Part shown: positions 23,886-33,700 of the stretch, in pieces
Numbering within the stretch: the first letter of the stretch is position 1
Layout of the letters: every line of letters starts with the position of its first letter
Assembly (NCBI GenBank): GCA_910580205.1
Contig: CAJTVP010000016.1
Span: 1-43,114, forward strand
Length of the DNA: 43,114 nt
Source of the DNA: an uncultured Eggerthellaceae bacterium
Lineage (GTDB): Bacteria > Actinomycetota > Coriobacteriia > Coriobacteriales > Eggerthellaceae
Reading direction: 5' to 3'
Notes under the pieces: generated by a model
Told to the model about the DNA's origin: nothing
Database searches by the model: none
What the model saw: the letters and a program-made list of their open reading frames with translations, nothing else
Translations under genes and position numbers: made by a program

Positions 23886-24705
23886 GCGGCGAACCGATTC
23901 GGAGCAGCTTCCCGCTTCAGTGGCGGGGAACCTGTCGCGGCTCGTGGAGATGTTGGCGGCGGAGCGCGGCCTTGATCTGGCTGTTCCTGAAGGGTTGCGG
24001 GCGCAGTGGGATGCATTCCGAGCGCTCGTGAACGTCCGCTCTCCTGAGCCTGGGAGCAGGGAGCTCCTTGGGTTGCAGGATGAGATGCTGCGCGACCTCA
24101 TAGCCTGGCGCGGCGTCACGGACGCGGAGAAGATCCCGTTCGCTGCTTCTGATGAGCGCTTGGCTCTTTGGCGCGGGGACATCACCACGTTGTCCGTTGA
24201 CGCCATCGTGAACGCGGCGAACTCCCAGATGCTCGGTTGCTTCGTGCCAGGGCATTTCTGCATCGACAACGCCATCCACACCTTTGCTGGGGTCCAATTG
24301 CGGCTGGAATGCGCGCGGCTCATGGAAGCGCAGGGTCACCCGGAGCCCACGGGCATGGCGAAGATGACGGACGCTTTCAACCTGCCGAGCCGTTGGATCA
24401 TCCACACGGTCGGGCCCATCGCCCAGGGTGCGCCCACGGAGCTTGACTGCGCGTTGCTAGCGAACTGTTATAAGGCGTGCTTGGATGCGGCGGACGAGCG
24501 CCGGTGCGGATCCATTGCGTTTTGCTGCATCAGCACCGGCGTTTTCGGCTTTCCGCAGGAAGACGCGGCGCCCATCGCCGTGCGCACGGTCACGGATTGG
24601 CTGGATGCGCATCCAACCGCTTCTCTTCGCATGGTGATCTTCAACGTCTTCAGCGATCGCGACCAAGAGATCTATGGACGGCTGCTGGGCGTTCCCGCCT
24701 CTTGA
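23878..24705 (+). CDS. Zinc-type macrodomain ADP-ribosylhydrolase
   Basis: A 275-residue protein. About 90 N-terminal residues of helical sequence precede a macrodomain with ALWRGDITTLSVDAIVNAANS (96-116) and a loop containing Cys121, His126 and Cys128 (CFVPGHFC), the zinc-binding signature of macrodomains partnered with SirTM. ISTGVFGFP is the second phosphate loop. It should remove the ADP-ribose added by the sirtuin. Its start overlaps the sirtuin by eight bases, with GAAAGGA seven bases ahead. The operon ends here. Confidence 0.9.
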   Translation: MSERRTDSEQLPASVAGNLSRLVEMLAAERGLDLAVPEGLRAQWDAFRALVNVRSPEPGSRELLGLQDEMLRDLIAWRGVTDAEKIPFAASDERLALWRGDITTLSVDAIVNAANSQMLGCFVPGHFCIDNAIHTFAGVQLRLECARLMEAQGHPEPTGMAKMTDAFNLPSRWIIHTVGPIAQGAPTELDCALLANCYKACLDAADERRCGSIAFCCISTGVFGFPQEDAAPIAVRTVTDWLDAHPTASLRMVIFNVFSDRDQEIYGRLLGVPAS

Positions 24706-24876
24706 GAGTCACGCCCCTTGGCGAAAGAGTGGCGAAATCTTGGTTGAAGCATGATCCAAGCGTGATGGATCCTTCGTGAAAGCATGGGGGAACCGTGCTG
24801 GAAACGCCAAGGGAATCGGTGGGAGAATAGCGAAGAAACACCAGTTCAGGGGCTAAAAATCGAAGGAAAATAGTTC
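24706..24876. other. Intergenic region, nothing recognised
   Basis: Non-coding spacer between the macrodomain operon and the kinase promoter, locally A-rich. No strong hairpin or small gene was found. Confidence 0.5.
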
Positions 24877-24905
24877 TTGAAAACGGGTTCGCGAGGCTCT
24901 ATAGT
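24877..24905 (+). promoter_or_regulatory. Sigma-70-type promoter of kinase/T7SS block
   Basis: TTGAAA (24877-24882) and TATAGT (24900-24905) are separated by exactly 17 bases. The start codon of the kinase is 38 bases beyond the -10. This is the best-matching vegetative promoter in the window and probably drives much of the block to 38691. Confidence 0.7.
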
Positions 24906-24943
24906 CCGCTCCACTCCAACGCGATGATCGAAGGGAGGGGAGC

Positions 24944-26107
24944 ATGGAAAGCGGAGCTTCGCGACGAACGCTTCAGAGCGGTTGCGTCCTCAAAGGCAAA
25001 TACGAGATCTTGACGCTCATCGGCGAAGGCGGCATGAGCCGCGTATATCTGGCGCGCGATCTTGAGCTGGTGAACAAGCAGTGGGCGATCAAAGAAGTGG
25101 ATCGTCGTGCGGAAGATGCCCTCGGTCGTTCGATCGAGCAGAGCATCACGCACGAAGCGGAGCTCCTTTCCAAGATCCAGCATCCGACCATCGTGGACAT
25201 CGTGGACATCGTCAAAACCGACGAGCACATTTACGTGGTGATGGACCATGTGGAGGGCGAGCCGCTCGATCAGGTGGTCCGTCGGCAGGGGCCGCAGGTT
25301 GAGGAGGATGTTCAACGTTGGATGCTCCAGATATGCGATGCGCTCAGCTATCTGCATCGGCAGAATCCACCCATCATCCATCGAGATTTGAAGCCGAACA
25401 ACATCATGCTCCATCCGGATGGATACGTGAAGCTGATCGATCTGGGAGTAGCGCGCGAGTATCAGCTTGATCAAAGGAAGGATACCGTCGCGTTCGGCAC
25501 GACCGGCTACGCGGCACCTGAGCAGTACGGAAAGGCGCAGACGGATGGGCGGTCGGATGTGTACGCTGCTGGGGCGACCCTGTGGCACCTGCTGGCAGGG
25601 GAAGCGCCGCCGGTGGAGTTTCCGCTCCCGGACGTTCGCAGCGTGAATCCGCAGGTGGGAGAAGGGTTCGCCGAGGTCATCATCCCTCGGTGCACGCAGA
25701 TCGACCGACGAAAGCGGTACAGCTCATGTGATGCTTTGGCGGCGGATCTGGAAGTCTACCAGGAGCTCACGCGCTCATTCCGCCATGAGCAAAAGCGGCG
25801 GGTCGGGATCTTCGCCGGGTTGGTGGCATCCGCGCTGACGTTGCTCGCGGTTGGCATCTTCTGTTTCGGGCTTCGCGGCCATTTGATCGCGCAGAGCTTC
25901 GAGCATCATCTGGGTCTGGCGGATGCTTTGGTGCAGATCTCACCGCAGGAAGCCCAGGAGGAATATCTGACGGCCATTCGCCAGCGGCCGGATGGCGTGG
26001 ATGCGTATTGCGGGTTGATCGACGCGTACAAAGTGGACGGCGCGTTCACGCCTGAAGAGAAGCGCCAGTTCGATGAGGTGTACAACGCCCATTTGGAAGC
26101 GTTGTAG
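24944..26107 (+). CDS. Ser/Thr protein kinase, truncated by in-frame TAG
   Basis: 387 residues before a TAG at 26105-26107. The kinase domain (20-275) is complete: GEGGMSRVYLA loop, Lys50 in AIKEV, HRDLKPNN (His146, Asp148), DLG instead of DFG, and GTTGYAAPEQYG. One membrane helix (about 287-309) follows, then the start of a TPR-like helical part (QEEYLTAIRQRPDGVDAYCGLIDAY). The helices continue in the same frame after the stop for another 190 codons, so the natural protein was about 578 residues. The kinase itself should still be made and anchored. AGGGAGGGGAG before the ATG is a strong ribosome site. It heads a type VII-like locus and may phosphorylate a ligand of the FHA domain of EssC (inference). 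Confidence 0.85.
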   Translation: MESGASRRTLQSGCVLKGKYEILTLIGEGGMSRVYLARDLELVNKQWAIKEVDRRAEDALGRSIEQSITHEAELLSKIQHPTIVDIVDIVKTDEHIYVVMDHVEGEPLDQVVRRQGPQVEEDVQRWMLQICDALSYLHRQNPPIIHRDLKPNNIMLHPDGYVKLIDLGVAREYQLDQRKDTVAFGTTGYAAPEQYGKAQTDGRSDVYAAGATLWHLLAGEAPPVEFPLPDVRSVNPQVGEGFAEVIIPRCTQIDRRKRYSSCDALAADLEVYQELTRSFRHEQKRRVGIFAGLVASALTLLAVGIFCFGLRGHLIAQSFEHHLGLADALVQISPQEAQEEYLTAIRQRPDGVDAYCGLIDAYKVDGAFTPEEKRQFDEVYNAHLEAL

Positions 26108-26680
26108 GAAAACGCGCGCTTCGCGGAGCTGTCCTACGAATTGGGTCGTTTGCACTGGTACTTCTTCAGCTACGGGCAGAACGGCAGCTACGCGGACAAC
26201 CAGGCGACGCGCATCAAGGCGTCAGTAGGCCACTTCAAGCGCGCGGCTCAGGATCCTTCTTTCGAGAGGCAAGGCACTGCGGCGAACTACGGGCGCATCG
26301 CGGAGTTCGTTTCAGGCATCGATGCCGCTGTGATGCAGGGTGACGAGGATCGGGATCTGTATCGGGATTTTTGGACCAGCCTTCAGGGCCTTGCCGACCA
26401 GGCGCGCGAAGAGCGCGTGGAGATCGTGAAGCTGGACAGCTGCGCATTCGTCGCGAACGCCATCGAGCGGTACTTGCCCAAGTTCAAGGGCATCGGAGAC
26501 GTGGACGCAGAAGAGGTGGAGGCGCTCATGGAGAACGTGGCCGGACAGCTTGCGGCCATGGATCTCACGACCGAACAGAACAAGGAGCTGCGGGATGCCG
26601 CCGTAGCGCGTCTTGGTGAAGAGATGCAGGTGAAGCTGGACGCGGTGTATGGGGATGGCTCTTCACTGGGGGAGGAGTGA
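26108..26680 (+). pseudogene. C-terminal helical part of kinase gene after TAG
   Basis: The frame of the kinase stays open for 190 codons after the TAG and reads as real protein: ENARFAELSYELGRLHWYFF, then repeated amphipathic helices such as ASVGHFKRAAQDPSF, ending GSSLGEE and TGA. No good ribosome site precedes any in-frame start (a TTG at 26141 is the first), so separate translation is doubtful. A single base change (for example CAG to TAG) would explain the break. Readthrough is an alternative. Confidence 0.75.
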
Positions 26681-26685
26681 GGCAG

Positions 26686-26829
26686 GTGGAGGATGTGCTT
26701 TTCGCGATGGGATGCGCTGCTTTCGCTCTGGCTGTTGCGGCAGGAGCGGGGGCGATCGCGTTCTTCTTCAGGGCGCGCGTTTGGGAGTCCGTGCGATTTT
26801 TGCGAGGGCGGAGCCGCACATGTCGATAG
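26686..26829 (+). CDS. 47-residue single-helix membrane peptide
   Basis: A GTG at 26686 follows GGAGGAG (26671-26677) at eight bases and opens 47 codons to TAG at 26827-26829. After MEDV comes a helix (LFAMGCAAFALAVAAGAGAI, about 5-26) and then a basic cytoplasmic tail (FRARVWESVRFLRGRSRTCR). It lies between the kinase remnant and the surface-protein gene and overlaps the latter's first ATG, a compact operon layout. No family is recognised. Confidence 0.55.
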   Translation: MEDVLFAMGCAAFALAVAAGAGAIAFFFRARVWESVRFLRGRSRTCR

Positions 26830-29800
26830 ATCGGAGGTATATGGGAGCGTTGGGATTCATCAGGAAAGGCGCGCTGGTTGGGCTGGCGGTGATCTTGGCT
26901 TGTTCGCTCGTGCCGCTATTGCCTCAGCAAGGCCTCGCGCAGCGACAGGATGAGGCCGGTGCGCCCCGTCTGCTGACCCAGATGGCGTTCGATCTCACGG
27001 ACCCTGACGGCAGCGCGTTCATCCAAGAACATCCCTTGAATGCGCTCTTCGCAGCGGAGGGCGTGGATAAGCCGGCTATCCCTCAAGCGGCCGTGGACGC
27101 CGCATGCAGCGAGCTTGGCGTTGAGGATGGCTCCGAGGTGGACGTTGCCTGGTGCGGATACTTGGAATCGGATGCGCCTGTCATTGAAGGCACGTGCGCA
27201 TTGAGCGCGGAAGAAGCAGGGGACGCGTGGCGTTTCGTCGTTTCCGAGGAGGTGGAAAGCGGAGACGTCGCGCGCGTGGACGTCCCTGTGACCAAAGGCG
27301 CGTTCCGTTGTTCCATGGCTGCCGACCTGCAGAGGTCGGGCGTGGTCGAGATGGACTTGGGGGAGGATGCGCATACGGTGTCCTATGAGGTCTGCCTGTC
27401 GAATGCGCAGGATGAAGACGCCCGGGCGCTTTCTCAGATCCCGGCGCCGGATGCGCTCACCTATCAGACGGAAACGAAGATATGCGCGTTGCCGTTGCAG
27501 GCCAAGGGGGTCTATGAAGTCCGCGCTGCTGCGCGGCAGTCGGATGACCTTGAGGTCAAAGCCGTGCATGAGGACGGACGGCTCAGCGTTGCGTTCAAGC
27601 CGAAGCGCATGTTCCCGTCGGAAGAGGTTTCCGTTGAGCTCTCATGGGGCTCATGGCGTTCGTCGGTCTCCATTCCGCTCCAGCAGCCTGCGAAGAAAGC
27701 GGTGCGCGTTGCGGTTGACGATCAGCCGTTCCGGTTGCTTGGTGATCAGGCGAAAGCGGTTCGGTCTGATCTGGTGAACCAGGCGGAGGGCCTGGGTTTC
27801 GCCCATGAAGACTTGCAAAATGGCGAAGGGCGGACGATCGAGCCCTTCGACTTCGACGGTTTCGCGTTGGGATATCCGTCTCCGCTCACCATGGGTCCGT
27901 TCTCCGTTGAGGGCGTCGTCCAGCTGAACGCGCTGTTGAGCGATCGGTATGCGCTTGCGAACGATCGTTTCAGCTTTCAGGTGAGCGCCGTTGAGGAGGA
28001 ACCTGGGCCGGAGCGCCTCTTCGTGAACGGGGCCGCTTCAGACAACTGGGTGAACACCATTCCCGTGGCGCGGTATGAAGGCCATAGGCTCTCTTCGCAG
28101 CTGGCTGAAGGATACGAAGCGGAATTGCCCATGAACGCTGCGGAGGGGTCCTATGTCGATCAGCTCATCTTCGCGCGCTCTGAGGAAGATGGGGTGATCA
28201 CGCAGATCAGGGCAGCCTACAACCTGGATATGACGCCCCCTGCGTTCATCGCCATCACCGTGGATGGGGAGCAGCAGCGGTTCGATGACACCTTGTTCAT
28301 GCATGACGCTGCGCACATCATCATTTCCGCGACCGACCCCGCATGCAGCGCAGCGGCGGTGGAAGAGAACGCGGTTTCCGGGTTGTCAGCGGAAGGGGCG
28401 CACATCGAATACGTTGACAGCGGCGAAGGGCGAACCCACATCAAGGAGGGCATCCAGCTGTCTGATGACCGAGCGAGCGGCACGTTCGCGTTCGACATCG
28501 AGGGTGATCAAAACGTGCCGGTGGACAGCATCAAAGGCTATCTCTGGGACAGGGCGGGCAATCAAGCGCCAGTGGATATGGATGGCATCAAGCGCATTCC
28601 TGAAGACGTCATGAGGGTGGTGGCTGATGCAGCTCCCCCTACGCTCTCCGTTTCGTTCGACAGGGGGAGCGCCGATGCGGGCGGCTTCTTCAACGAAGAG
28701 CGCACAGGCGCATTCACGGTCCGTGACCCTCATTTCTCATACGTGCGGACCTACGACGGGGATCAACCCGTGGTCACCATCACCGAGAACGGAGTGGCGC
28801 ACGTCTTCAGAGCTTCGCAATTCACGCGTCAGGAAGGAGATGCGTGGAGCGTTTCCTATCGCTTCTCGAATGATGCCGACTACGTGGTTGCGGCCCAGGC
28901 CCGTGATCTGGTGGGCAAGACATCGGAGCGTTTCGCTGCTTCATTCACCATCGATCGCACGGCACCAGCGCTGAACGTGTCTTTTGACGATGAGCCGGCC
29001 TCGAACGGCAAATATTACCGTACGGCGCGCACGGCCACGATCTCCGTTGTGGAGCGCAATTTCTCCCCGGAGCTCATCCAGGTGAACGCCAACGCGAAAC
29101 CCGGGAACGCCGACTTTGTGGAAGCGGCTCATGTGAGCGGTTGGGCTAGTGAAGGTGACGTGCGCGCCTGCACCGTTCTCTTTCCCGGAGATGGCGTTTA
29201 CGATCTTGAGGTGTCCGGCAGGGACCGCGCTCTGAACGCGCTTCAAACCTATGCGTGCCCGGAGTTCACCATCGATGCCACCGAACCTGAGATCACCATC
29301 CGGATCAACGGTGAAGAGGCTGCTTCTCCATGCGCTCTTCGCGAAGGCTGCGGCATCTCCGTCCAGGTTCATGACGCGAATCTCGATCCGCTCTCGGAAA
29401 TGACCATCGATGCGATAGGTCTGAATACGGCGGAGGACCCCTATGAGGGCGTTCGGGATGAGACGCCTACGGACATCACGTTCTCCGGCGCTGATCTTCC
29501 GCATATCCCTGAGAACGATGGCATCTATCAGCTTCAGGTCACCGCACGGGACTTGGCGGGGAACAATTGCACCGAGATGGTGGAGTGGTCAGTCAATCGG
29601 TTCGGTTCAACCTATCTGCTGGATGAACGCACGCGGGCCATGGTGGGCCGTCGATGCATCAGGCCAGATGATCTGTGCGATGTGCGCATCACGGAGATCA
29701 ACCCAAGCGGGCTCTCCGAAGAGAAGGCCATGGTCAGCATGGCTCAGGGGATGAAGATGCGCACGCTGGAAAAGGGCGAGGATTACACACTCAGGGAGAA

Positions 29801-30386
29801 GGCGGATGAGCTGTGGCCAGCCTATGAGTACGTGATCGACAAGAAGGGCTTCCTCGCGAACGGGACATACCAGATCGCGCTCAATTCAATGGATGCGGCC
29901 GGGAACAGCTCCATGAACGCGCTCTCTTCAAGGGACGTTGAAGGCGCGACGGCGGAAGTCTCTTTCGCGGTGGATGACGCCGCACCGCTCATCTCCTTTT
30001 CGGGAACGGACGTTCAGAGCATCCCATCGGATGAGCATGCGGTCGGCGTTCGCATCTCAGACAACATGGATGTGGCCAGCGCGACCATTCGCGTCAACGG
30101 CGAAGAGGTGAGCGCGTTGGGCGCAGAAGAGCTCTCCGGTTCCGAAGGGGTCGAAGTCACCTTGCATGAGAGCGACCAGAGGCAAGTGGTGAGCGTTCGG
30201 GCTGCGGACAGGGCGGGCAACATCAGCGAGGCGGAGACCGCGCTCTTGTTCGTCAATGCGGATCCGATCAGCTGCGCCCTGCATGAGCCCGGGACGTTCA
30301 TCTTTTTCGCCATTTCAGCTGTGGTCATTGCGGTTTGCGTGCTGTGGAAGATGCGCAAGCCTCGAATGATCCAACGGTTGCATTAA
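26820..30386 (+). CDS. Large Ig-like surface protein of T7SS locus
   Basis: About 1188 residues. A signal peptide (about 1-40, with hydrophobic GALVGLAVILACSLVPLLP) leads to a long extracellular part. Several bacterial Ig-like units are marked by recurrent FTIDRTAPALNVSF, FTIDATEPEITIRI and AVDDAAPLISFSG joints, spaced about 90-110 residues. It ends in one membrane helix (FIFFAISAVVIAVCVLW) and a short basic tail; there is no LPXTG. Two starts are possible: ATG 26820 (GGCGGAG six bases ahead) and ATG 26841 (GGAGG three bases ahead). It is in line with the kinase and WXG100/EssC genes, so it may be a cell-surface part of the secretion system. Not EsaA by sequence appearance. Confidence 0.8.
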   Translation: MSIDRRYMGALGFIRKGALVGLAVILACSLVPLLPQQGLAQRQDEAGAPRLLTQMAFDLTDPDGSAFIQEHPLNALFAAEGVDKPAIPQAAVDAACSELGVEDGSEVDVAWCGYLESDAPVIEGTCALSAEEAGDAWRFVVSEEVESGDVARVDVPVTKGAFRCSMAADLQRSGVVEMDLGEDAHTVSYEVCLSNAQDEDARALSQIPAPDALTYQTETKICALPLQAKGVYEVRAAARQSDDLEVKAVHEDGRLSVAFKPKRMFPSEEVSVELSWGSWRSSVSIPLQQPAKKAVRVAVDDQPFRLLGDQAKAVRSDLVNQAEGLGFAHEDLQNGEGRTIEPFDFDGFALGYPSPLTMGPFSVEGVVQLNALLSDRYALANDRFSFQVSAVEEEPGPERLFVNGAASDNWVNTIPVARYEGHRLSSQLAEGYEAELPMNAAEGSYVDQLIFARSEEDGVITQIRAAYNLDMTPPAFIAITVDGEQQRFDDTLFMHDAAHIIISATDPACSAAAVEENAVSGLSAEGAHIEYVDSGEGRTHIKEGIQLSDDRASGTFAFDIEGDQNVPVDSIKGYLWDRAGNQAPVDMDGIKRIPEDVMRVVADAAPPTLSVSFDRGSADAGGFFNEERTGAFTVRDPHFSYVRTYDGDQPVVTITENGVAHVFRASQFTRQEGDAWSVSYRFSNDADYVVAAQARDLVGKTSERFAASFTIDRTAPALNVSFDDEPASNGKYYRTARTATISVVERNFSPELIQVNANAKPGNADFVEAAHVSGWASEGDVRACTVLFPGDGVYDLEVSGRDRALNALQTYACPEFTIDATEPEITIRINGEEAASPCALREGCGISVQVHDANLDPLSEMTIDAIGLNTAEDPYEGVRDETPTDITFSGADLPHIPENDGIYQLQVTARDLAGNNCTEMVEWSVNRFGSTYLLDERTRAMVGRRCIRPDDLCDVRITEINPSGLSEEKAMVSMAQGMKMRTLEKGEDYTLREKADELWPAYEYVIDKKGFLANGTYQIALNSMDAAGNSSMNALSSRDVEGATAEVSFAVDDAAPLISFSGTDVQSIPSDEHAVGVRISDNMDVASATIRVNGEEVSALGAEELSGSEGVEVTLHESDQRQVVSVRAADRAGNISEAETALLFVNADPISCALHEPGTFIFFAISAVVIAVCVLWKMRKPRMIQRLH

Positions 30387-30458
30387 GGCTGCATCGGCAG
30401 CGCGCATTCAACAGGAGCGGGGCAACGGGCCCTGTTCAAGATAGAGAAAGGAACATGC

Positions 30459-30752
30459 ATGGCGAACATTCGGATCAGCCCAGACCAGATGAGGGGGCGT
30501 GCGGGAGAGTTCCGCAATGAAGCATCAGCGGTGGGGGACTCCATCTCCACCATGGATCGGCTCCTCGCTCAGCTTCAAGATGAATGGGAGGGTGAAGCGA
30601 GCCGATCTTACGCCTCGCGCTATCAGGGGGAATTGCGGCCGGGCTTCCAGAAGGCGCAGGAGATGATCGACGAGATCGCTGTCGCGCTGGATAAGACGGC
30701 TCAAGAGATGCAGGAAATGGATCAGCGGATCGCCAACGGATTCCGCGGCTGA
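30459..30752 (+). CDS. WXG100 protein (EsxA-like)
   Basis: A 97-residue helical hairpin protein with the Trp-x-Gly turn DEWEGEA (Trp43-Glu44-Gly45) between two amphipathic helices, standard length for WXG100 substrates of type VII secretion. Such proteins are secreted as dimers and often stimulate the EssC ATPase. The start ATG follows AAAGGA with a second ATG four bases earlier out of frame. It is 30 bases ahead of essC. I see no clear YxxxD/E export signal in the C-terminal tail, which is usual for Firmicutes-type members. Confidence 0.92.
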   Translation: MANIRISPDQMRGRAGEFRNEASAVGDSISTMDRLLAQLQDEWEGEASRSYASRYQGELRPGFQKAQEMIDEIAVALDKTAQEMQEMDQRIANGFRG

Positions 30753-30782
30753 CGCTGACGCCCTGCGCGTTCAGGAGATCTT

Positions 30783-33700
30783 GTGCTCATCACCATCCAA
30801 ACAGAGAACGACGCCGTCTGCACATCGTTGCCTGAGGAGGTCCGTGGCGCCCATTGGCTGATGGACGCTCAGGGAAAAGATGTCGCGTTGGCCGAGGCTG
30901 AAGGAGACCAGTGGGCGGTCAGCCCTGGCGAAGGGATGACGTTCGCTTCCGCTGGATCAGGTGGGCGCATCTTGATCTCCATGGAAAGGCAGTCGATACA
31001 CACGATCGAGAACGGCGAAGACGCATGGACGCTCGTTTGCCGTCCCTCGACGGATGGAGACAAGACGACGCGCATCCTAGGATTCTCGCAGGACAGAGAG
31101 GTGAGCATCGGGCGCAGCTCAGACAACGACATCGTCTATCCATCAGAGTATGTCTCCGCGCGTCATGGGCTGCTGCTTTTCTCTCAAGGGTCGTTCAGCA
31201 TCGTGGACCTTGAATCGTCCAATGGCGTGTTCTTGAATGGATCGCGCATCCCATCGGATGCTCTGGTGAGCTTGCAGGCGGGGGATGTCGTTCTCATCTT
31301 GGGGTTGCGCATGACGGTGGGAGACCGGTTCATTTCCGTGAACTGCCCCGAAGACGCGCTTCTCATCACGGACAGTTCATCGTTCGTCGCATACGAACCG
31401 CCAGAAGCGCCAGCGGAAGGGGAGAGACCGAAGAGACGCAGAGATCTCTTTTATCCGGCCCTTCGCTTCGCTCGTTCAGTGGAGCGCACGAGGATCACGA
31501 TCGACCCGCCGCCCCAAAATGCGCCCGAAGACGACGCGCCTCTCATCATGCGTGTGGGGCCTTCGCTCGTTATGGGATTCGCCGCGCTGTTCTCGGCGGC
31601 CGTGTCAGCGACGTTTTGGATGGGCCAGGGTAGCGGGAGCGTGCTCCGGGCTGTTCCGATGGTGGTCATGGCGTTCGCCATGTTGACGGGGAGCGCCCTA
31701 TGGCCTGTGTTGAACAGGCGCTTTCAGAAGCGTCGCTCTCAGGCGAAGGAAGTGCAGCGCAAGAACGCGTATGCTCAATACCTGGGCAAGGTCAGGATGA
31801 CGATGCGGCGAGCAGCCATGCTCCAAAAAGAGATCCTTGAGGAGAATCGCATTTCGCCGCAAGCGTGCTTGCAGGCCGCTCGTGAGCAAGACGAGCGCTT
31901 CATGGCGCGAACGCCCCTTCATGGAGACTACCTTGAGATCCGTTTGGGGCGAGGCGATGTTCCGCTCGAAATGGAGATCAGCTTTCCGGAACGCCGCTTC
32001 GATGGGCAAGAAGATGCGTTGCGTGAGGTGGTGGACCGATTCGCACGGGAGCCGCACGGGGTGTGCGATGTGCCCATCGGCCATTCGTTCATCGACCGCC
32101 CCTTCGTCGGCATCGTGGGGAGCCGTGGATTCACGGATGGATTCTTGAGGAACATCCTCATCCAGATCTGCGTCCTCCATGCTCCTACGGATGTGAAGGT
32201 GGCTGTGTTGAACAGCGCGAGAGAGCCTGATCCGCTCAAGTTCACCCGGTATCTGCCGCATCAGCTCTCAGATGATCGGACCGTGCGCTTGTACGCTGAA
32301 GGGCTCAGCGAAGCCAACGCCATCGGAATGACATTGGAAAAGCTGCTCGAAGAGCGGCGCGGTCAGGAGGGCAGAGCGGCCGGGGATAGAAAGCCGTTCG
32401 TGGTCATCTTCTGCCCTTCAAAGGAGATCTATGACCGTGCGAAGATCGTGCAAGATGTGTTGGCGCTGCATGAGAACCTGGGCTTCGCGCTCATCGCGTG
32501 CGCTGAGCAGATGCACGAGCTTCCCCTTCAATGCCACACCATCATCGGCGAGGCCGAAGAAGGCGCGTACCTCCTTCGGCGAGATGATCCGTCGGGAACG
32601 AAAAAGCCATTCATGCCTGATGAGCCGATCAGCGCAGCTGAGGCGCAGGCTTGTGTGCTGGATATCGCCCGAGCGCGTTTGGATGTGACGGGCTCTGATG
32701 TTCGCATCCCGGATCGATGCTCTTTCATGCAGCTGTTCGGAGCGACGAGCGTGGAGCATCTCAACATCGAAAAGCGCTGGTGCCAGAGCAACGCGTCCGT
32801 CTCATTGGCGGCTCCGGTGGGCATGGATGCTGCGGGCGAACCGTTCGTTTTGGATATCCATGAGGATTTCCATGGACCCCATGGGCTGATCGCGGGCACC
32901 ACGGGTTCAGGGAAATCGGAGTTCATCATCACGTATGTCCTGTCCATGGCGCTCACCTACCCACCGGATGAAGTCGCTTTCGTCTTGATCGACTACAAAG
33001 GCGGTGGTCTTGCGCGCGCATTCGACAATGATCGGTTCCAGCTTCCGCACATCGCGGGGACCATCACCAATCTGGACGGGTCGGCTATCGCACGCAGCCT
33101 CGTGTCCATCAAAAGCGAGCTGCGCCACCGACAGCGCCTGTTCAACGAAGCGCGCGAGCTGATCGGTGGGGATTCCGTGGACATCTCCATCTATCTCGAT
33201 CTGTACCGGCAGGGGAAGGTGAGCGAGCCGTGCCCTCACCTCATCGTGATCGCCGATGAGTTCGCTGAGCTCAAGCAACAGGAACCAGCCTTCATGGATG
33301 AGCTCATCTCCGCTTCGCGCATCGGTCGTTCGCTGGGCGTGCATCTGATCTTGGCGACGCAGAAGCCGAGCGGGGTGGTGAATGATCAGATATGGTCGAA
33401 TGCGCGCTTCAAGGCCTCCCTCAAGGTTGCGGATGCCGCTGATTCCATGGAGATCATCAAGCGGCCTGATGCTGCGAAGATCATCCGGCCAGGTCGGTTC
33501 TTCCTTCTCGTGGGGTGCAATGAGCTCTTCGACCAGGGGCAGTCGGGATACGCCGGGGCACCCTATCTGCCCGGAGAGAGCTTTGAGATCCAGGATAAGA
33601 AAGTCAGCTGCATCTCCAATACGGGACGCGTGCTGCTTTCAGTGGAACCGGAACCGTCACCCATGCGAAAGGCGGCGAAGACGCAGCTCGTCGCAGCGGC

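Noticed and set aside
26141..26680. Independent gene starting at TTG 26141
   Set aside because: No ribosome site at the right distance, and it is in exact frame with the kinase, so it is better read as the severed end of that gene.
30410..30436. Hairpin AACAGG/CCTGTT ahead of the WXG100 gene as attenuator
   Set aside because: Only six pairs with a 15-nt loop and no U-tract, within what chance gives in GC-rich spacers.
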